Shown here piece by piece: positions 1 to 10,300 of a stretch of 37,961 nt of DNA; within the stretch, counting starts at the first letter, position 1, and every line of letters starts with the position of its first letter. Position numbers and translations under genes: made by a program. The stretch is taken from assembly GCF_009649635.1 (NCBI RefSeq), contig NZ_WJII01000009.1:1-37961 (forward strand). Direction: 5' to 3'. The notes beneath the pieces were generated by a model, which made no database searches, had not been told where the DNA came from, and worked only from the letters and a program-made list of their open reading frames with translations. Source of the stretch: Microbacterium sp. SYP-A9085 (GTDB lineage: Bacteria > Actinomycetota > Actinomycetes > Actinomycetales > Microbacteriaceae).

Positions 1-2
1 CG

Positions 3-89
3 TACGGGGAGGGGCAGCTCATCTACCGCCGGCAGGGCGAGGACCAGAACACCGGCGCCCACGCCTCCCCCTCCCCCTCCCCGTCCTGA
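3..89 (+). CDS. C-terminal tail of an unidentified protein (5' end outside window)
   Basis: An open frame enters from the left edge and stops at TGA 87-89. The visible tail reads YGEGQLIYRRQGEDQNTG and then ends in a Ser-Pro repeat (SPSPSPS). Coding character is plausible: charged, soluble, with a GC-rich third position. Too little is present to name a family. The Ser-Pro tail looks like a disordered C terminus. The palindrome at 119-187 follows 30 nt downstream and could serve as its terminator. Confidence 0.5.
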   Translation, partial: YGEGQLIYRRQGEDQNTGAHASPSPSPS

Positions 90-118
90 CGCGTCGCGCC
101 CGGCCCGGTCCCCTGACC

Positions 119-187
119 GCGAGAGTGCATCTGACGGCCGAGGAGGCGGTAAATTGCCGCTCCCTCGTCCGTCAGATGCACTCTCGC
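119..187. repeat. 69-bp imperfect palindrome, copy A (left flank of the AbiEi-like gene)
   Basis: Two 34-nt arms around a single central A (153). Thirty of 34 arm positions pair, and the outer 19 pair perfectly (GCGAGAGTGCATCTGACGG against its complement). A second copy lies at 1321-1389 on the other side of the gene at 310-1302. The two copies differ at about 8 of 69 positions when aligned directly. As RNA it would form a long hairpin; as DNA it could be a cruciform, a protein-binding site or an element end. There is no U-run, so a simple intrinsic terminator is not the obvious reading. Confidence 0.9.
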
Positions 188-309
188 AGGTCGCGTGCTC
201 ACGGCGTCGGCTCCTCCCCAGAACGGCCGGATCGGTCGCGGCGCGCGATTCCTCCACAGCAGGCGACGGGAGGGCCGGACGGGGGCGTGCTGTCAGGCAG
301 GGTGAGGGG

Positions 310-1302
310 ATGCTGCTGCTCAACTCCGCGCTCACGATCACCCCGCCGCCCATCGCGCTCCTGCGATGGTCGGACCTACCGCACCCCGAGCGGGCGGTGC
401 GGCGCGGGCATCTGGTTCGCGTCCGGCAGGGCGTCTACGCGTCGGCCGTGGCCTGGAACGCGCTCCCGCCCTGGGAGCGCTATCTCGCCCGCGTCCACGC
501 GGTGGCACTGCTGCATCCCGACGCCGTGTTCTGCCTCGAATCGGCGGAGGCGCTGATCGGGATGCCGGTGTTCGGCGACCCGGTCGTCGTGCATGTGCTC
601 GTCCCCGCACAGGCGACCTCTCGCGCCGTGGCAGGCGTGCGGATGCACCGATCCAGCCTGGAACGAAGCGTCATCCGCGTAGCGGGCATCACGGTGACCG
701 CACCCGGGGATACTGCGGTGGACCTCGCGCGGCATCGGCACAACGCCATCGGCCTCGCCGCGGCCGACGCGGCGCTCCGCCTGGCGACGCCGCCGACTCG
801 CGACGAGCTCGTCGCGATCAACGAGTCACGGGTCAGCAGCAGGGGACGCAACGTCGCACGATGGCCTCTCGCGCGTGCCACCGCGCTCGCCGAGACGCCG
901 TTGGAGTCGATCAGCCGCGCGGTCATCGAATGGCTGGGATTCGCCGAACCTGAGCTGCAGGTGACCTTCCGTGCCCGCACCGGGGAGGAGGATCGTGCGG
1001 ACTTCGCCTGGCGCGCCGCACGCCTTCTCGGAGAAGCCGACGGCGACCTCAAGTATGACGGCCGGTTCGGCAGCCCGAGCGTGGTCCTGCGCCGCCAGTC
1101 CGCCCGCGACAACCGCCTCCGCGAACACGTGCGCGGTATTGCGCACTGGGGGTGGACGGATGCCACTGCGGTCGCGCCGCTTCGCGGCATCCTCAACGGA
1201 GCAGGTCTCCGGCAGACGGGGCCCGAGGATCCGGCCCAGCTGACGTCGTTGACGCGGATCCTCGGCGCGCGCGCACCTCATCGCACCGGCGATCGCGCCT
1301 GA
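310..1302 (+). CDS. AbiEi-like antitoxin fold / PD-(D/E)XK endonuclease-like protein, orphan
   Basis: The predicted protein has 330 aa. Residues 15-60 look like the winged-helix N-terminal domain of AbiEi-type antitoxins, including the RRGHLVRVRQGVYAS pattern (31-45). Residues 60-160 match the middle domain common to actinobacterial AbiEi/DUF559 proteins. The C-terminal part carries a nuclease-type core: E200 in TPLES, D231 in RADFAW, then E242-x-D244-xxx-K248 in GEADGDLKY, as in Vsr/DUF559 PD-(D/E)XK proteins. I chose ATG 310 because AGGGTGAGG precedes it and the fold begins just after; the frame stays open upstream to 154, but that part is low-complexity and arginine-rich. No AbiEii toxin gene is adjacent. 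The gene is enclosed by two copies of a 69-bp palindrome, which suggests a mobile or self-contained unit. The family assignment comes from pattern recognition; activity is inferred. Confidence 0.75.
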   Translation: MLLLNSALTITPPPIALLRWSDLPHPERAVRRGHLVRVRQGVYASAVAWNALPPWERYLARVHAVALLHPDAVFCLESAEALIGMPVFGDPVVVHVLVPAQATSRAVAGVRMHRSSLERSVIRVAGITVTAPGDTAVDLARHRHNAIGLAAADAALRLATPPTRDELVAINESRVSSRGRNVARWPLARATALAETPLESISRAVIEWLGFAEPELQVTFRARTGEEDRADFAWRAARLLGEADGDLKYDGRFGSPSVVLRRQSARDNRLREHVRGIAHWGWTDATAVAPLRGILNGAGLRQTGPEDPAQLTSLTRILGARAPHRTGDRA

Positions 1303-1320
1303 CCGCGCCCGCCCACGACG

Positions 1321-1389
1321 GTGAGAGTGCAGCTGACGGCCGAAGATGCGGCAATTTACCGCTCCCTCGTCCGTCAGTTGCACTCTCGC
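1321..1389. repeat. 69-bp imperfect palindrome, copy B (right flank of the AbiEi-like gene)
   Basis: This is the second copy of the palindrome at 119-187: same length, same single-nucleotide centre (T 1355) and same right arm apart from a few changes. It lies in the 109-nt gap between the convergent ends of the AbiEi-like gene (1302) and gcvP (1412), so it may also work as a bidirectional transcription stop. The left arm has drifted more from perfect pairing than in copy A. I found no third copy by eye in the rest of the window. Confidence 0.9.
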
Positions 1390-1411
1390 GGTCAGCGCGC
1401 AGGGGCGGGGG

Positions 1412-4264
1412 CTAGGCGAACGCCTCGATCGGGGGGCACGCGCAGACGAGGTTGCGGTCACCCCAGGCCTGGTCGATGCGGCGCACCGGCGGCCAGTACT
1501 TCGTGCGCACCAGCGCCGGCACCGGGTACACCGCGAGCTCGCGCGGGTACGCGTGGTCCCAGCCGTCGTCGACGACGGATGCCGCGGTGTGCGGCGCGTT
1601 CACGAGCGGATTGTCGTCCGCGGGCCACGCTCCGGATGCCACGGCGTGCGCCTCGGCGCGGATCGCCACCATCGCCTCGACGAACCGGTCCAGCTCGTCC
1701 AGATCCTCCGACTCGGTCGGCTCCACCATCAGCGTGCCGGCCACCGGGAACGACATCGTCGGCGCGTGGAACCCGTAGTCGATGAGCCGCTTGGCCACGT
1801 CGTCCACGGTGACCCCGGTCTCCTCGCGCAGCGGCCGCAGGTCGAGGATGCACTCGTGCGCGACGAGCCCGCCGGCGCCGGTGTACAGCACCGGGAAGTG
1901 CTCGCGCAGCCGCGCCGCGAGGTAGTTCGCCGACAGCACCGCCGCGGCCGTGGCATCCCGCAGCCCATCCGCGCCCATCATCCGCACGTACGCCCACGAG
2001 ATCGGCAGGATCCCCGCCGACCCGTACGGCGCCGCCGACACCGTGCCGCCGCCGAAGACCACGCCGTCGGCGTGTTCCGCGCGCTGCGCGAGCGGGTGGG
2101 ACGGCAGGTACGGCGCGAGGTGCGCCTTCGCCGCGACCGGCCCGACCCCGGGCCCGCCACCGCCGTGCGGGATGGCGAACGTCTTGTGCAGATTCAGGTG
2201 CGACACGTCCCCGCCGAGGTCTCCGAACCGCGCGAAGCCCAGCAGCGCGTTGAGGTTCGCCCCGTCGACGTACACCTGCCCGCCGGCGTCGTGCACGGCC
2301 TGCGCTATCTGCACGACGTCCTGCTCGTACACCCCGTGCGTGGACGGATACGTGATCATCAGCGCCGCCAGCGCGTCCGCGTGCGCGGCGATCTTCGCGC
2401 GCAGGTCGACGAGGTCGACGTTGCCGGCCTCGTCGCACGCGACCACCACCACCCGCATCCCCGCCAACACCGCGGATGCCGCGTTCGTGCCGTGCGCGGA
2501 CGACGGGATCAGGCAGACCGTGCGTGCCTCGTCGCCGTTCGCGCGGTGGTAGCCGCGGATCGCCAGCAGGCCCGCGAGCTCCCCCTGCGAGCCGGCGTTC
2601 GGCTGCAGCGACACGCTGTCGTACCCGGTGACCTCGGCCAGCCACGTCTCGAGCTGGTCGATCATCGCAAGGTACCCGTGCACGTCGGCCTCCGGCGCGA
2701 ACGGGTGCACGCGCGCGAACTCCGGCCAGCTGATCGCCGCCATCTCGGTGGCCGCGTTCAACTTCATCGTGCACGAGCCCAGCGGGATCATGCCCCGGTC
2801 CAGGGCGTAGTCCCGGTCCGCGAGCTGCTTGAGGTACCGCATCATGGATGTCTCGGACCGGTGCGTGTGGAACACCGGATGCGTGAGGTACTCGTCCTCG
2901 CGGTGCAGCAGCGCATCCACGCCGTCGAGGGGCACGGCGTCGGCAAACGGCACGGACGCCGCCACCCCGAACGCCGCGGCGACCGCGGCGAGGTCCTCCG
3001 CCGTCGTGGTCTCGTCGACCGACACGCCGACCGTGCCCTCGTCGGCGCGGTGCAGCTGGTAGCCGCGCTCGCGGGCCCGGTCGACGACCGCGCCGGCGTC
3101 GGGCACCGTCACCCGGATGGTGTCGAAGAAGGAGTCGTGCTGCACGGCCAGCCCGCCCGCGCGCAGCGCCGCCGCCAGGGCGGACGCCTTCCGGGCGACG
3201 TCCGACGCTATCGCGCGCAGCCCGTCCGGGCCGTGGTACACCGCGTACATCGCGGCCATCACCGCCAGCAGCACCTGCGCGGTGCAGATGTTGGATGTCG
3301 CCTTCTCGCGGCGGATGTGCTGCTCGCGCGTCTGCAGCGCGAGCCGGTACGCGGGGTGCCCGGCGGCGTCCTGCGAGACGCCCACGAGGCGCCCCGGCAG
3401 CTGCCGCTCCAGGCCCAGCCGCACCGCCATGTACCCGGCGTGCGGTCCGCCGAAGCCCATCGGCACGCCGAACCGCTGCGTGGTGCCCACCGCGACGTCC
3501 GCGCCGAGCGACCCCGGCGAGCGCAGCAGCGTGAGAGCGAGCAGGTCGGCGGCGACGACGGCCAGTCCCCCGGCCTCCTGCGTCGCCGCTATCACCGAGG
3601 TCGGGTCCCACACGCGCCCGGACGCACCGGGATACTGCACGAAAACGCCGAACAGCGCCTCCGGCAGCGCCGCGCCGTCGGCCAGCGCGAGCTCGACGAG
3701 CTCGATCCCGACCGCGGCGGCGCGCGCGCGCAGCACGGCCTTCGTCTGCGGGAACGCGTCGGCGTCCACGACGAACACCGACGCCCCGGCCTTGGATGCA
3801 CGGCGGGCCAGCAGCATCCCCTCGGCGACGGCCGTGGACTCGTCCAGCATCGACGCGTTCGCGGTGGACAGGCCGGTGAGGTCGGAGACCATCGTCTGGA
3901 AGTTGATCAGCGCCTCCAGGCGCCCCTGCGAGATCTCCGGCTGGTACGGCGTGTAGGCGGTGTACCAGGACGGGTTCTCCAGCACGTTGCGCGCAATCAC
4001 CGACGGCGTCAGCGTGTCGTAGTAGCCGAGTCCGATCATCGGGGTCGCGGGCCGGTTCTGGGACGCGAGCGCGCGCAGCTCGGCGAGCGCCTCGGCCTCG
4101 GTCGCCGCGGCCGGGATGGCGCTGGTCGCCCGGGGGGCGGCGTGGATGGATGCCGGCACGGCGGCGTGCACGAGGGCGTCGACCGTGTCGTATCCGACGG
4201 CGTCGAGCATGCGGCGCTGGGCGGCCGCGTCCGTGCCGATGTGGCGGGTCGAGAAGGCGCTCAC
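1412..4264 (-). CDS. gcvP: Glycine dehydrogenase (decarboxylating), P protein of the glycine cleavage system
   Basis: The 950-aa protein has the full length of the single-chain homodimeric P protein. It uses PLP to decarboxylate glycine and passes the aminomethyl group to lipoyl-GcvH. The N terminus carries the typical TRHIG motif. The PLP lysine is K694 in HLNLHKTF, followed by the glycine-rich PHGGGGPG loop. Other conserved stretches are [18 protein letters not shown] and GSCTMKLN. The start is GTG 4264, whose GTGA overlaps the gcvH stop, indicating translational coupling. It is the last gene of gcvT-gcvH-gcvP. The 69-bp palindrome at 1321-1389 lies 22 nt past the stop and may terminate the operon. 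Confidence 0.97.
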   Translation of the reverse strand: MSAFSTRHIGTDAAAQRRMLDAVGYDTVDALVHAAVPASIHAAPRATSAIPAAATEAEALAELRALASQNRPATPMIGLGYYDTLTPSVIARNVLENPSWYTAYTPYQPEISQGRLEALINFQTMVSDLTGLSTANASMLDESTAVAEGMLLARRASKAGASVFVVDADAFPQTKAVLRARAAAVGIELVELALADGAALPEALFGVFVQYPGASGRVWDPTSVIAATQEAGGLAVVAADLLALTLLRSPGSLGADVAVGTTQRFGVPMGFGGPHAGYMAVRLGLERQLPGRLVGVSQDAAGHPAYRLALQTREQHIRREKATSNICTAQVLLAVMAAMYAVYHGPDGLRAIASDVARKASALAAALRAGGLAVQHDSFFDTIRVTVPDAGAVVDRARERGYQLHRADEGTVGVSVDETTTAEDLAAVAAAFGVAASVPFADAVPLDGVDALLHREDEYLTHPVFHTHRSETSMMRYLKQLADRDYALDRGMIPLGSCTMKLNAATEMAAISWPEFARVHPFAPEADVHGYLAMIDQLETWLAEVTGYDSVSLQPNAGSQGELAGLLAIRGYHRANGDEARTVCLIPSSAHGTNAASAVLAGMRVVVVACDEAGNVDLVDLRAKIAAHADALAALMITYPSTHGVYEQDVVQIAQAVHDAGGQVYVDGANLNALLGFARFGDLGGDVSHLNLHKTFAIPHGGGGPGVGPVAAKAHLAPYLPSHPLAQRAEHADGVVFGGGTVSAAPYGSAGILPISWAYVRMMGADGLRDATAAAVLSANYLAARLREHFPVLYTGAGGLVAHECILDLRPLREETGVTVDDVAKRLIDYGFHAPTMSFPVAGTLMVEPTESEDLDELDRFVEAMVAIRAEAHAVASGAWPADDNPLVNAPHTAASVVDDGWDHAYPRELAVYPVPALVRTKYWPPVRRIDQAWGDRNLVCACPPIEAFA

Positions 4265-4638
4265 GCGGCGCCGTCCGTGAGCGCCTGGTATCCGGCGCGG
4301 TCCAGCAGCGCGACCGACTCGGTGCCGCGGATCTTCACGAGCCAGCCGTCGCCGAACGCGTCGCTGTTGATCAGGGACGGGTCGTCGGTGAGGGCGGAGT
4401 TGACCTCGACGACCTCGCCGGTCACCGGCGCGTACAGCTCGCCCACCGACTTCGTGGATTCGATCTCGCCGCACACGTCGCCGGCGGTCACCGCCTGGCC
4501 GACGGCGGGCAGGTCGACGTAGACCACGTCGCCGAGCTTGTCGGCGGCGAAGTCGGTGATGCCGACGGTGGCGACATCGCCGTCGCGGTCGATCCACTCG
4601 TGTTCGGCGGTGTAGTGCAGGCTGTTCAGATCGGTCAT
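4261..4638 (-). CDS. gcvH: Glycine cleavage system H protein
   Basis: The 125-aa lipoyl carrier shuttles the aminomethyl group between the P, T and L components. The lipoylation site is K63 in [10 protein letters not shown], the standard motif, and the N-terminal YTAEHEWI segment is typical. ATG 4638 is preceded by GGAGGACGAA, a good ribosome-binding site, and overlaps the gcvT stop as ATGA. Its own stop overlaps the gcvP GTG start. No lipoate ligase or lpdA gene is seen in the window. Confidence 0.97.
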   Translation of the reverse strand: MTDLNSLHYTAEHEWIDRDGDVATVGITDFAADKLGDVVYVDLPAVGQAVTAGDVCGEIESTKSVGELYAPVTGEVVEVNSALTDDPSLINSDAFGDGWLVKIRGTESVALLDRAGYQALTDGAA

Positions 4639-5738
4639 TTCGTCCTCCGGTAGAAAGGCAGGGTGGTGACGGTGGCGGGGATGCCGGTGCCCCGCACGTC
4701 GATGGACAGGGCGGTTCCCGGTGCCGCGAACTCCGGCGCCACAAACGCGAGCGCTATCGGGTGTCCGAGCGTGGGCGAGAGGGCCCCGCTCGTGATCTCG
4801 CCGACCTCGGCGCCGCCGGGGCCGAGCACACGGTAGCCGGCGCGGCCGGCGCGGCGGCCCTCGGCGCTCAGGCCGACGAGCACACGCGCGCCGCCGAGGT
4901 CGCGGGCCTCGAGTCCTGCCTTGCCGACGAACTCGTCCTTCGTCGTGGCGACGACCCGTTCCAGGCCCGACTGCGCCGGCGCTATGTCGCGGCCGAGCTC
5001 GTGGCCGTACAGCGGCATGCCCGCCTCCAGGCGCAGCGTGTCGCGGGCGGCCAGACCCGCCGGGACGAGCCCGTGCGGCTCGCCGGCGGCCAGCAGCGCG
5101 TCCCACAGCGCCCCGGCCTGCGCGTTCGGGATCAGCAGCTCGAACCCGTCCTCGCCGGTGTAGCCGGTGCGGGCGATGAACACCGTCGCGTCCCCGAATG
5201 TGCCGTCGCGCCACGCGTAGTAGCCGAGGCCGGGGAGGTCGGATGCCGCGAGCCCGGCCGTCTCGCCGAGGATCTGCTCGGCGCGGGGGCCCTGCACCGC
5301 GATGAGGACGAACTGGTCGGTGACGTCCTCGACGGTGGCGCCGCGCACCGCGCGCTCCGCGAACGCCTCGGCCACGGCATCTCGGTTCCCGGCGTTCGCT
5401 ATCACGAGGAAGCGCTCCTCGCCGGTGCGGTAGACGATGACGTCGTCGACGATGCCGCCGTCCTCCGCCAGCACGAGCGAGTACTTCGCCTTGCCGACAG
5501 CGAGCGTGGACAGCCGCCCGGCGAGCGCGTAGTCCAGGAACGCGCCGGCCCCGCTCCCGGTGACCAGGAACTCGGCCATGTGCGAGATGTCGAAAAGTCC
5601 GGCGGCTTCGCGCACGGCGCGGTGCTCGGCGAGGTCGGATGTGTAGCGGACGGGCATGTCCCATCCGCCGAAGTCGGTGAACGAGGCGCCGAGGGCGACG
5701 TGCCGCTCGTGCAGTGGAGTGTGACGAAGTTCAGGCAT
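4635..5738 (-). CDS. gcvT: Aminomethyltransferase, T protein of the glycine cleavage system
   Basis: The 367-aa protein transfers the methylene group from aminomethyl-GcvH to tetrahydrofolate and releases ammonia. Family motifs are visible: [24 protein letters not shown] at the N terminus, [40 protein letters not shown], and the C-terminal barrel ending in [11 protein letters not shown] 5738 is chosen because conserved T-protein sequence begins there. The frame continues upstream without a stop, but that DNA forms the riboswitch. The ribosome-binding site is weak (CGGAAC), which fits control by the upstream RNA. It is first in the gcvTHP operon. Confidence 0.96.
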   Translation of the reverse strand: MPELRHTPLHERHVALGASFTDFGGWDMPVRYTSDLAEHRAVREAAGLFDISHMAEFLVTGSGAGAFLDYALAGRLSTLAVGKAKYSLVLAEDGGIVDDVIVYRTGEERFLVIANAGNRDAVAEAFAERAVRGATVEDVTDQFVLIAVQGPRAEQILGETAGLAASDLPGLGYYAWRDGTFGDATVFIARTGYTGEDGFELLIPNAQAGALWDALLAAGEPHGLVPAGLAARDTLRLEAGMPLYGHELGRDIAPAQSGLERVVATTKDEFVGKAGLEARDLGGARVLVGLSAEGRRAGRAGYRVLGPGGAEVGEITSGALSPTLGHPIALAFVAPEFAAPGTALSIDVRGTGIPATVTTLPFYRRTK

Positions 5739-5783
5739 GGGTTGTTCCGAGTCGTGCGGCGCCTTCCGGCGACGGGCGGACTC

Positions 5784-5980
5784 CCCCTCTGTCATGGGCC
5801 TGAGAGTTTCACCGGCCCGGGATGGCACCCGGTGCGCGGTTTTCACCGTCGGCGGATCCCGGGGCCACAGCCCTTGAGGATCGCTTTTCAGAGCGGCCGG
5901 ACGCACACGGTATGCGGACCTGAGAGATTGGCGGGGAGGCTTGCTCCTTCGGTGTCCGGCGGACCGGACTCTCCCGCGCG
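5784..5980 (-). ncRNA. Tandem glycine riboswitch upstream of gcvT
   Basis: Read on the minus strand from about 5980, the leader begins GGGAGAGTCCGG, continues to CACCGAAGGAGCAA and closes with AATCTCTCAGG. That is the first glycine aptamer. A second follows: GCTCTGAAAAGCG, GCCGACGGTGAAAACC, then GTGAAACTCTCAGGC and TGACAGAGGGGGAG. These are the conserved core elements of the two cooperative aptamers of glycine riboswitches. The RNA ends about 45 nt before the gcvT start, and it presumably switches the operon on when glycine is abundant. A possible -10 (TATGCT) lies at 6019-6024 on the minus strand; the matching -35 is poor. Together with its promoter region it fills the 296-nt gap between gcvT and marP. 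Confidence 0.95.
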
Positions 5981-6034
5981 CGTCATGCGGCCATGTTGCT
6001 GTTCAGTTTGCGGTCTTCAGCATACCGGTGACGG

Positions 6035-7207
6035 TCATCGCACGCAGTGGCCCGACGATACCGGCGTGGTGAGCGACCCCAGCCGCGCCACGACCGGTTT
6101 CAGCGCCTGGTCGGCGATGGCGTATCCCCGATCGCCGCGGTCCTCGGCGCGGGCGAACACGACCCCCGCGACGGTGCCCTGCGCGGTCAGCAGCGGCCCG
6201 CCGGAGTTGCCCGGCCGCACCTGCGCGTCCAGCGCGTACACCGGCCGCACCTCGGCGTGCTGGTCGTAGATGTCCGGCACCCGCGCCGGCCCGGCCGACA
6301 GCACCTGCGCGTCGCCAAGCGTGAGCGGACCCCCATACGGATAGCCGGCGACGGCGGCGGCCGCGCCCAGCGGCAGCGGGTCGGCGAGCCGCAGCGGGGT
6401 GGCGCCGAGCCCCGGCACCGCTATCACCGCGAGGTCCTGGCCGGCGTCGAAGTACACGACGCGGCCCTGGTGCGCGCCGCGCCCGGGCAGCTGCACGACC
6501 GGCGCGTCGACACCCGCGACGACGTGCGCGTTCGTGACGACGGCGTCCCGGGACACCGCGAAGCCCGAGCCGGTCTGGCTCATGCCGCACGCGTACGCGA
6601 CGCCGGTGACGCGGGCCACCGACCGCGACGCCGCCGCAATCTGCGGATCGTCCAGCCGCAGCGGCGTGGTCGGCGCGACGGCGCCGGGCGTCAGCAGGGT
6701 GCCCACCGCGGGCAGCCCGTCGGCGGCCAGCGAGCTGCGCACCTGGGCGAGCGCCTGCTGCACGGGGGCGGGGATGAGGGAGTCGATGGTGCGGACGACC
6801 TGCGAGGATGCCACGGCCGGCGACACCACGGGGATGCCGGTCGCGACGATGCCGGTCGCGGCGAGCGAGGCCACCAGCGCGGTCGCCACGAGCCCGACGG
6901 CGCCGCCGAGCACCCGGTCCGCGATGCGCAGCGGCGTGCGGTCCACACCGCGGCGGAGCCTGCTGCCGACCAGCCCTCCCAGCGACGCGCCGACGGTCAG
7001 CAGCACGACCCATGCGGCGAGCTCGACGACGGTCCCCCACACCGGCGCGGCGAGCAGCCGCGCGAGCAGCGGCGCGAGCCACAGGGCGGCCACGCCACCC
7101 GCGACAAGGCCCACGATCACGCCGATGCTCGCCACCAGCCCTCTCGCCAGGCCCGCCACCGCGGCGATGACCAGGATCACCACCAGCACGACGTCGACGA
7201 CCGTCAT
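6035..7207 (-). CDS. marP: MarP-family membrane-anchored trypsin-like serine protease
   Basis: The 390-aa protein has four hydrophobic helices in the first 125 residues (CvpA-like) followed by an extracytoplasmic chymotrypsin-fold protease. The triad is visible: H228 in TNAHVVAG, D258 in GQDLAVIAV and S335 in RPGNSGGPL. C207 and C388 sit where Mycobacterium tuberculosis MarP (Rv3671c) has its activity-tuning disulfide. MarP protects that species against acid and oxidative stress and activates the peptidoglycan hydrolase RipA; the role here is inferred from family membership. ATG 7207 follows GGAGGG. The gene diverges from the three-gene operon at 7322 across a 114-nt spacer that holds both promoters. 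Confidence 0.93.
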   Translation of the reverse strand: MTVVDVVLVVILVIAAVAGLARGLVASIGVIVGLVAGGVAALWLAPLLARLLAAPVWGTVVELAAWVVLLTVGASLGGLVGSRLRRGVDRTPLRIADRVLGGAVGLVATALVASLAATGIVATGIPVVSPAVASSQVVRTIDSLIPAPVQQALAQVRSSLAADGLPAVGTLLTPGAVAPTTPLRLDDPQIAAASRSVARVTGVAYACGMSQTGSGFAVSRDAVVTNAHVVAGVDAPVVQLPGRGAHQGRVVYFDAGQDLAVIAVPGLGATPLRLADPLPLGAAAAVAGYPYGGPLTLGDAQVLSAGPARVPDIYDQHAEVRPVYALDAQVRPGNSGGPLLTAQGTVAGVVFARAEDRGDRGYAIADQALKPVVARLGSLTTPVSSGHCVR

Positions 7208-7321
7208 CCGACTCCCTCCGGTGCCGCCAGGGTAAGGGCCGGATCTGGGAAACGCCCCATCCGGTATCAGGACGAGGGTGCGCGGCCTCTTCACGGTGAC
7301 ACGTTCGGTTTGGAGGACGTC

Positions 7322-10300
7322 ATGGCTGTACGCGAGGGCGCGACGGATCTTCCCGGAAGGCGCGCGGTGATCGACATGGGCTCCGGCATCCCGGAGTTCG
7401 CCCGGGGTGCCCTGCCCCGCCTGGACCCGCTCGACCCCGCGTCGGCGCAGCTGGTCAAGGGGCACACGGAGCTCGCCGACGACATCCTGCAGGACCGGCT
7501 GGTCGCCGCGACGCACTTCTCCGCGAGCCTGACCCGCATCGTCGAGGATCCCGCATTCGACATCGGCACCACCACGACGGCCGCGGTGCCGGGGCAGCTC
7601 ACCGGCGTCGTGGTCCAGCCGGAGGGAGTGCCGGCGAACCGGGTGCAGGTGTCGATAGCGCGTCCGTTCCCGAGCGGGCCGGGTGCCGGCACCGCCGTCA
7701 CCGGCACGGACGGGGCGTTCGCCATCGCCGTGCCCGCGGCGGTGCGCGCGGCGCCGGGCCTTGCCACGATGGTGCTGCGGGTGGCCGGCGGCACCGTCGC
7801 CGTCGAGGTGGACGTGGATGTCGCCGCTCTCGGCGCGACCGGCGCGGTCGGCACCCTCACGCTGCCGCGCACGGTGGACGCGCTGCCGGTCTCCGTGATA
7901 AGCCAGCTCGGCGCTGTCGTCGCGGGCCTGGATGCCAGCACGCCGGGCGAGCCCGCACCGCAGGCGGCGGGTACGGTGCCGCAGCTCACGCTCGGCGCCG
8001 ACACGTGCTCGCAGCTGTTCCGCAGCGACTTCTCCACCGACCGCTTCCCGTACGGGGTGCTCGTGCGTCTCGTGGAGCCCCGGCCGAGCATCGGCACCGT
8101 GGCGGCAGACCTGAAGGGCCACCGCGTCTCGATAGCAAATTTCGCCGCGCTCGGCGTGCAGGGCCTGGCCTACCGGCACGCCGACCGGGTGCCGATCGAT
8201 CAGCCGGTCAGCGTCGACGCCTTCCGGGACGGCCTCGCCGGGGTGTCGCCGGCCGGGGTCGGCACCGGCGCCACCACGGTGCCGATCGCCGGCACGCTCG
8301 GGCTCGGCTACATCGTGCACCTCGCGCAGCGGTGGACACCGCAGGGCCTCATGCTCGGCGACCTCGTGTACTCGCTGCCGCTGGCGCCCGGCGAGCAGCA
8401 GCGGATAGCGATCGTCGACCAGCGCTCGACGATGTCGGTCACCGAGAGCGAGCGGCTGGACGTGCAGGAGGCCGAGTCGTTCCGCGAGGCGCAGGACGCG
8501 TCGGCCCGCGCGACGTTCGAGTCCGGGATGTCGCAGTCGGCGTCCGGCGGCAGCAGCTTCAGCACCGAGGCGCACTCCTCGTCGTGGGGCGCCGCGGGCG
8601 GCATCGGCTTCGCGGTCGGCCCCATCGTGATCGGCGGCGGCGCGGCCGGCGGAGGCGGCAGCTCCGACTCCTCCGGAAACACGAACAACTGGATGCAGGG
8701 GGTCAGCGGCTACACGTCGACGGCCGCCCAGTCCTCGCACGCGTCGGTGGAGCGCGCCGCCAATGCGCAGCGGAGTTTGCAGCGGATGGGGATGCGGCTG
8801 GCCGCGGCATCCGAGCGCAGCGAAGTCGTCACGAAGGTGATCGCGAACCACAACCGCACGCGCGCGCTGACGATGCAGTACTGGGAGGTGCTGCGCGTGT
8901 TCGACGTGCGCTCTGCCGTCGAGGGCGTCACGCTCGTCTGCTTCGTGCCGCTGGACCCGATCCGGTTCCTGCCCGCGGGGGCCGCCGCGACCCTCGCCGA
9001 CGCGGCCGTGAGCCGCGCGGCGCTGCTGTACCGGTACGGGCGGCTCATCGAGAACGCCGACGTGCTGCGCCGCGTCATCGAGCGCCCGTACCGGAAGGGA
9101 CTGTCGCTGCTGGAGGAGTTCGCGGGCGACCCGCGGGCCACGGTGCAGGCGCCCACCGACTCCGCCGCGGATGTCGTCACGGTACAGGCCGAGGGGACGT
9201 TCCTGCCGTACGACGACGTGTGGGTCACGCTCCTGGCCGCCGGGGGCCGGCGGATCGGCCCGTACCCGATGCCGACCTCCGGGCTGCCCGGCCTTCCGGA
9301 CACCGCCGGCCCGGCATCCGCGCTCGCGTCCGAGGCGGAGCTCGTCGCCCGGCTGAGCGCCCTGCGCACCGGCAGCGCGCGGCACGTGGTCTCCCGCAGC
9401 GTGGTGCTGCCGGACTGGCTGCCGCGCACGGACGTGGTGGGAGTGGAGTTGACCCGCCAGTTCCGCGGCATCCAGTACCACTTCCCCTCCTCGAGCGCGA
9501 CCGAGGCTGCCCGGCTCACTCAGGGCGGCCTGCCGTTGACCGGCATCGCCGAGCTGATCTCCGGCGGCGCGCCCGCCCGCGACGTGTGGTTCGCGCCGGA
9601 CCGGCTGGAGCGCGAGGTCGGCGGTCCGCGCCTGAACCGGGTGCGCGCGGCGCTCGTGGACGCGTCCACGTCGATGACCACCCCGCCCCCCGCCGACAAG
9701 ACGTACTTCGACGAACTGCTCGCGGGCGCCGAGTTCACCCTCGCGCCGCAGCCGTTCGCGGCGACCCAGCTGCCGCCCGAGCTGCGATACTCGGCGGTGC
9801 TGGAGATCGAGAAGGCGCTGCAGCACGTGATGGCCAACACCGCGACGTACTCGAAGGCGGTGTGGATGTCGCTGACGCCGGAGGAGCGGGTGATGCTCCT
9901 GGAGGGCTTCACGATCGGCGTGCACGACGGCGTCGCCGACCAGAGCCAGGACATCCCGCTGCTCGCGTGCGTCGCGAACCAGCTGCTGGGCTTCTACGGC
10001 AACTCGATGGTGCTGCCGTTCATGATCCCCGCGTCGCTGGTCGCGAAGCGCAAGCCCGTGGACGGCGTGCCGTTCACGACCGCGTCCGTGCAGGATGCCC
10101 TCGCGAAGTACCACGCCACGGCGTTCTCGCCACCGGCGTCCACGATCGCGCTGCCCACCCGCGGGGTGCTCGGCGAGGCGGTGCTGGGGCACTGCCCGTC
10201 GGCGGAGAAGATCGACCTCACCCGGTTCTGGAACTGGCAGGATTCGCCACTGGATCCGGCGCCGGAGATCTCCGCGGTCACCGTCCCGACGGCCTCCCTC

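Noticed and set aside
125..309. Coding sequence starting inside palindrome A, or N-terminal extension of the AbiEi-like protein from 154
   Set aside because: Low-complexity Arg-rich translation without ribosome-binding site, running out of the palindrome itself; conserved sequence begins after 310.
1346..4522. A 1058-codon open frame on the plus strand opposite gcvP
   Set aside because: Arg/Val/His-rich translation without any domain, fully antisense to an unmistakable gcvP; a by-product of high third-position GC.
5739..5906. N-terminal extension of GcvT by up to 56 residues
   Set aside because: This DNA is the riboswitch; T proteins start at the conserved [14 protein letters not shown] region.
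6047..7321. Extension of the 1199-aa protein frame upstream over marP
   Set aside because: The extension is antisense to marP with its clear catalytic triad, and ATG 7322 has a good GGAGG site.
7208..10192. Long minus-strand open frame continuing upstream of marP
   Set aside because: The marP start at 7207 has GGAGGG and begins with the expected membrane helix; the rest is antisense to the 1199-aa gene.
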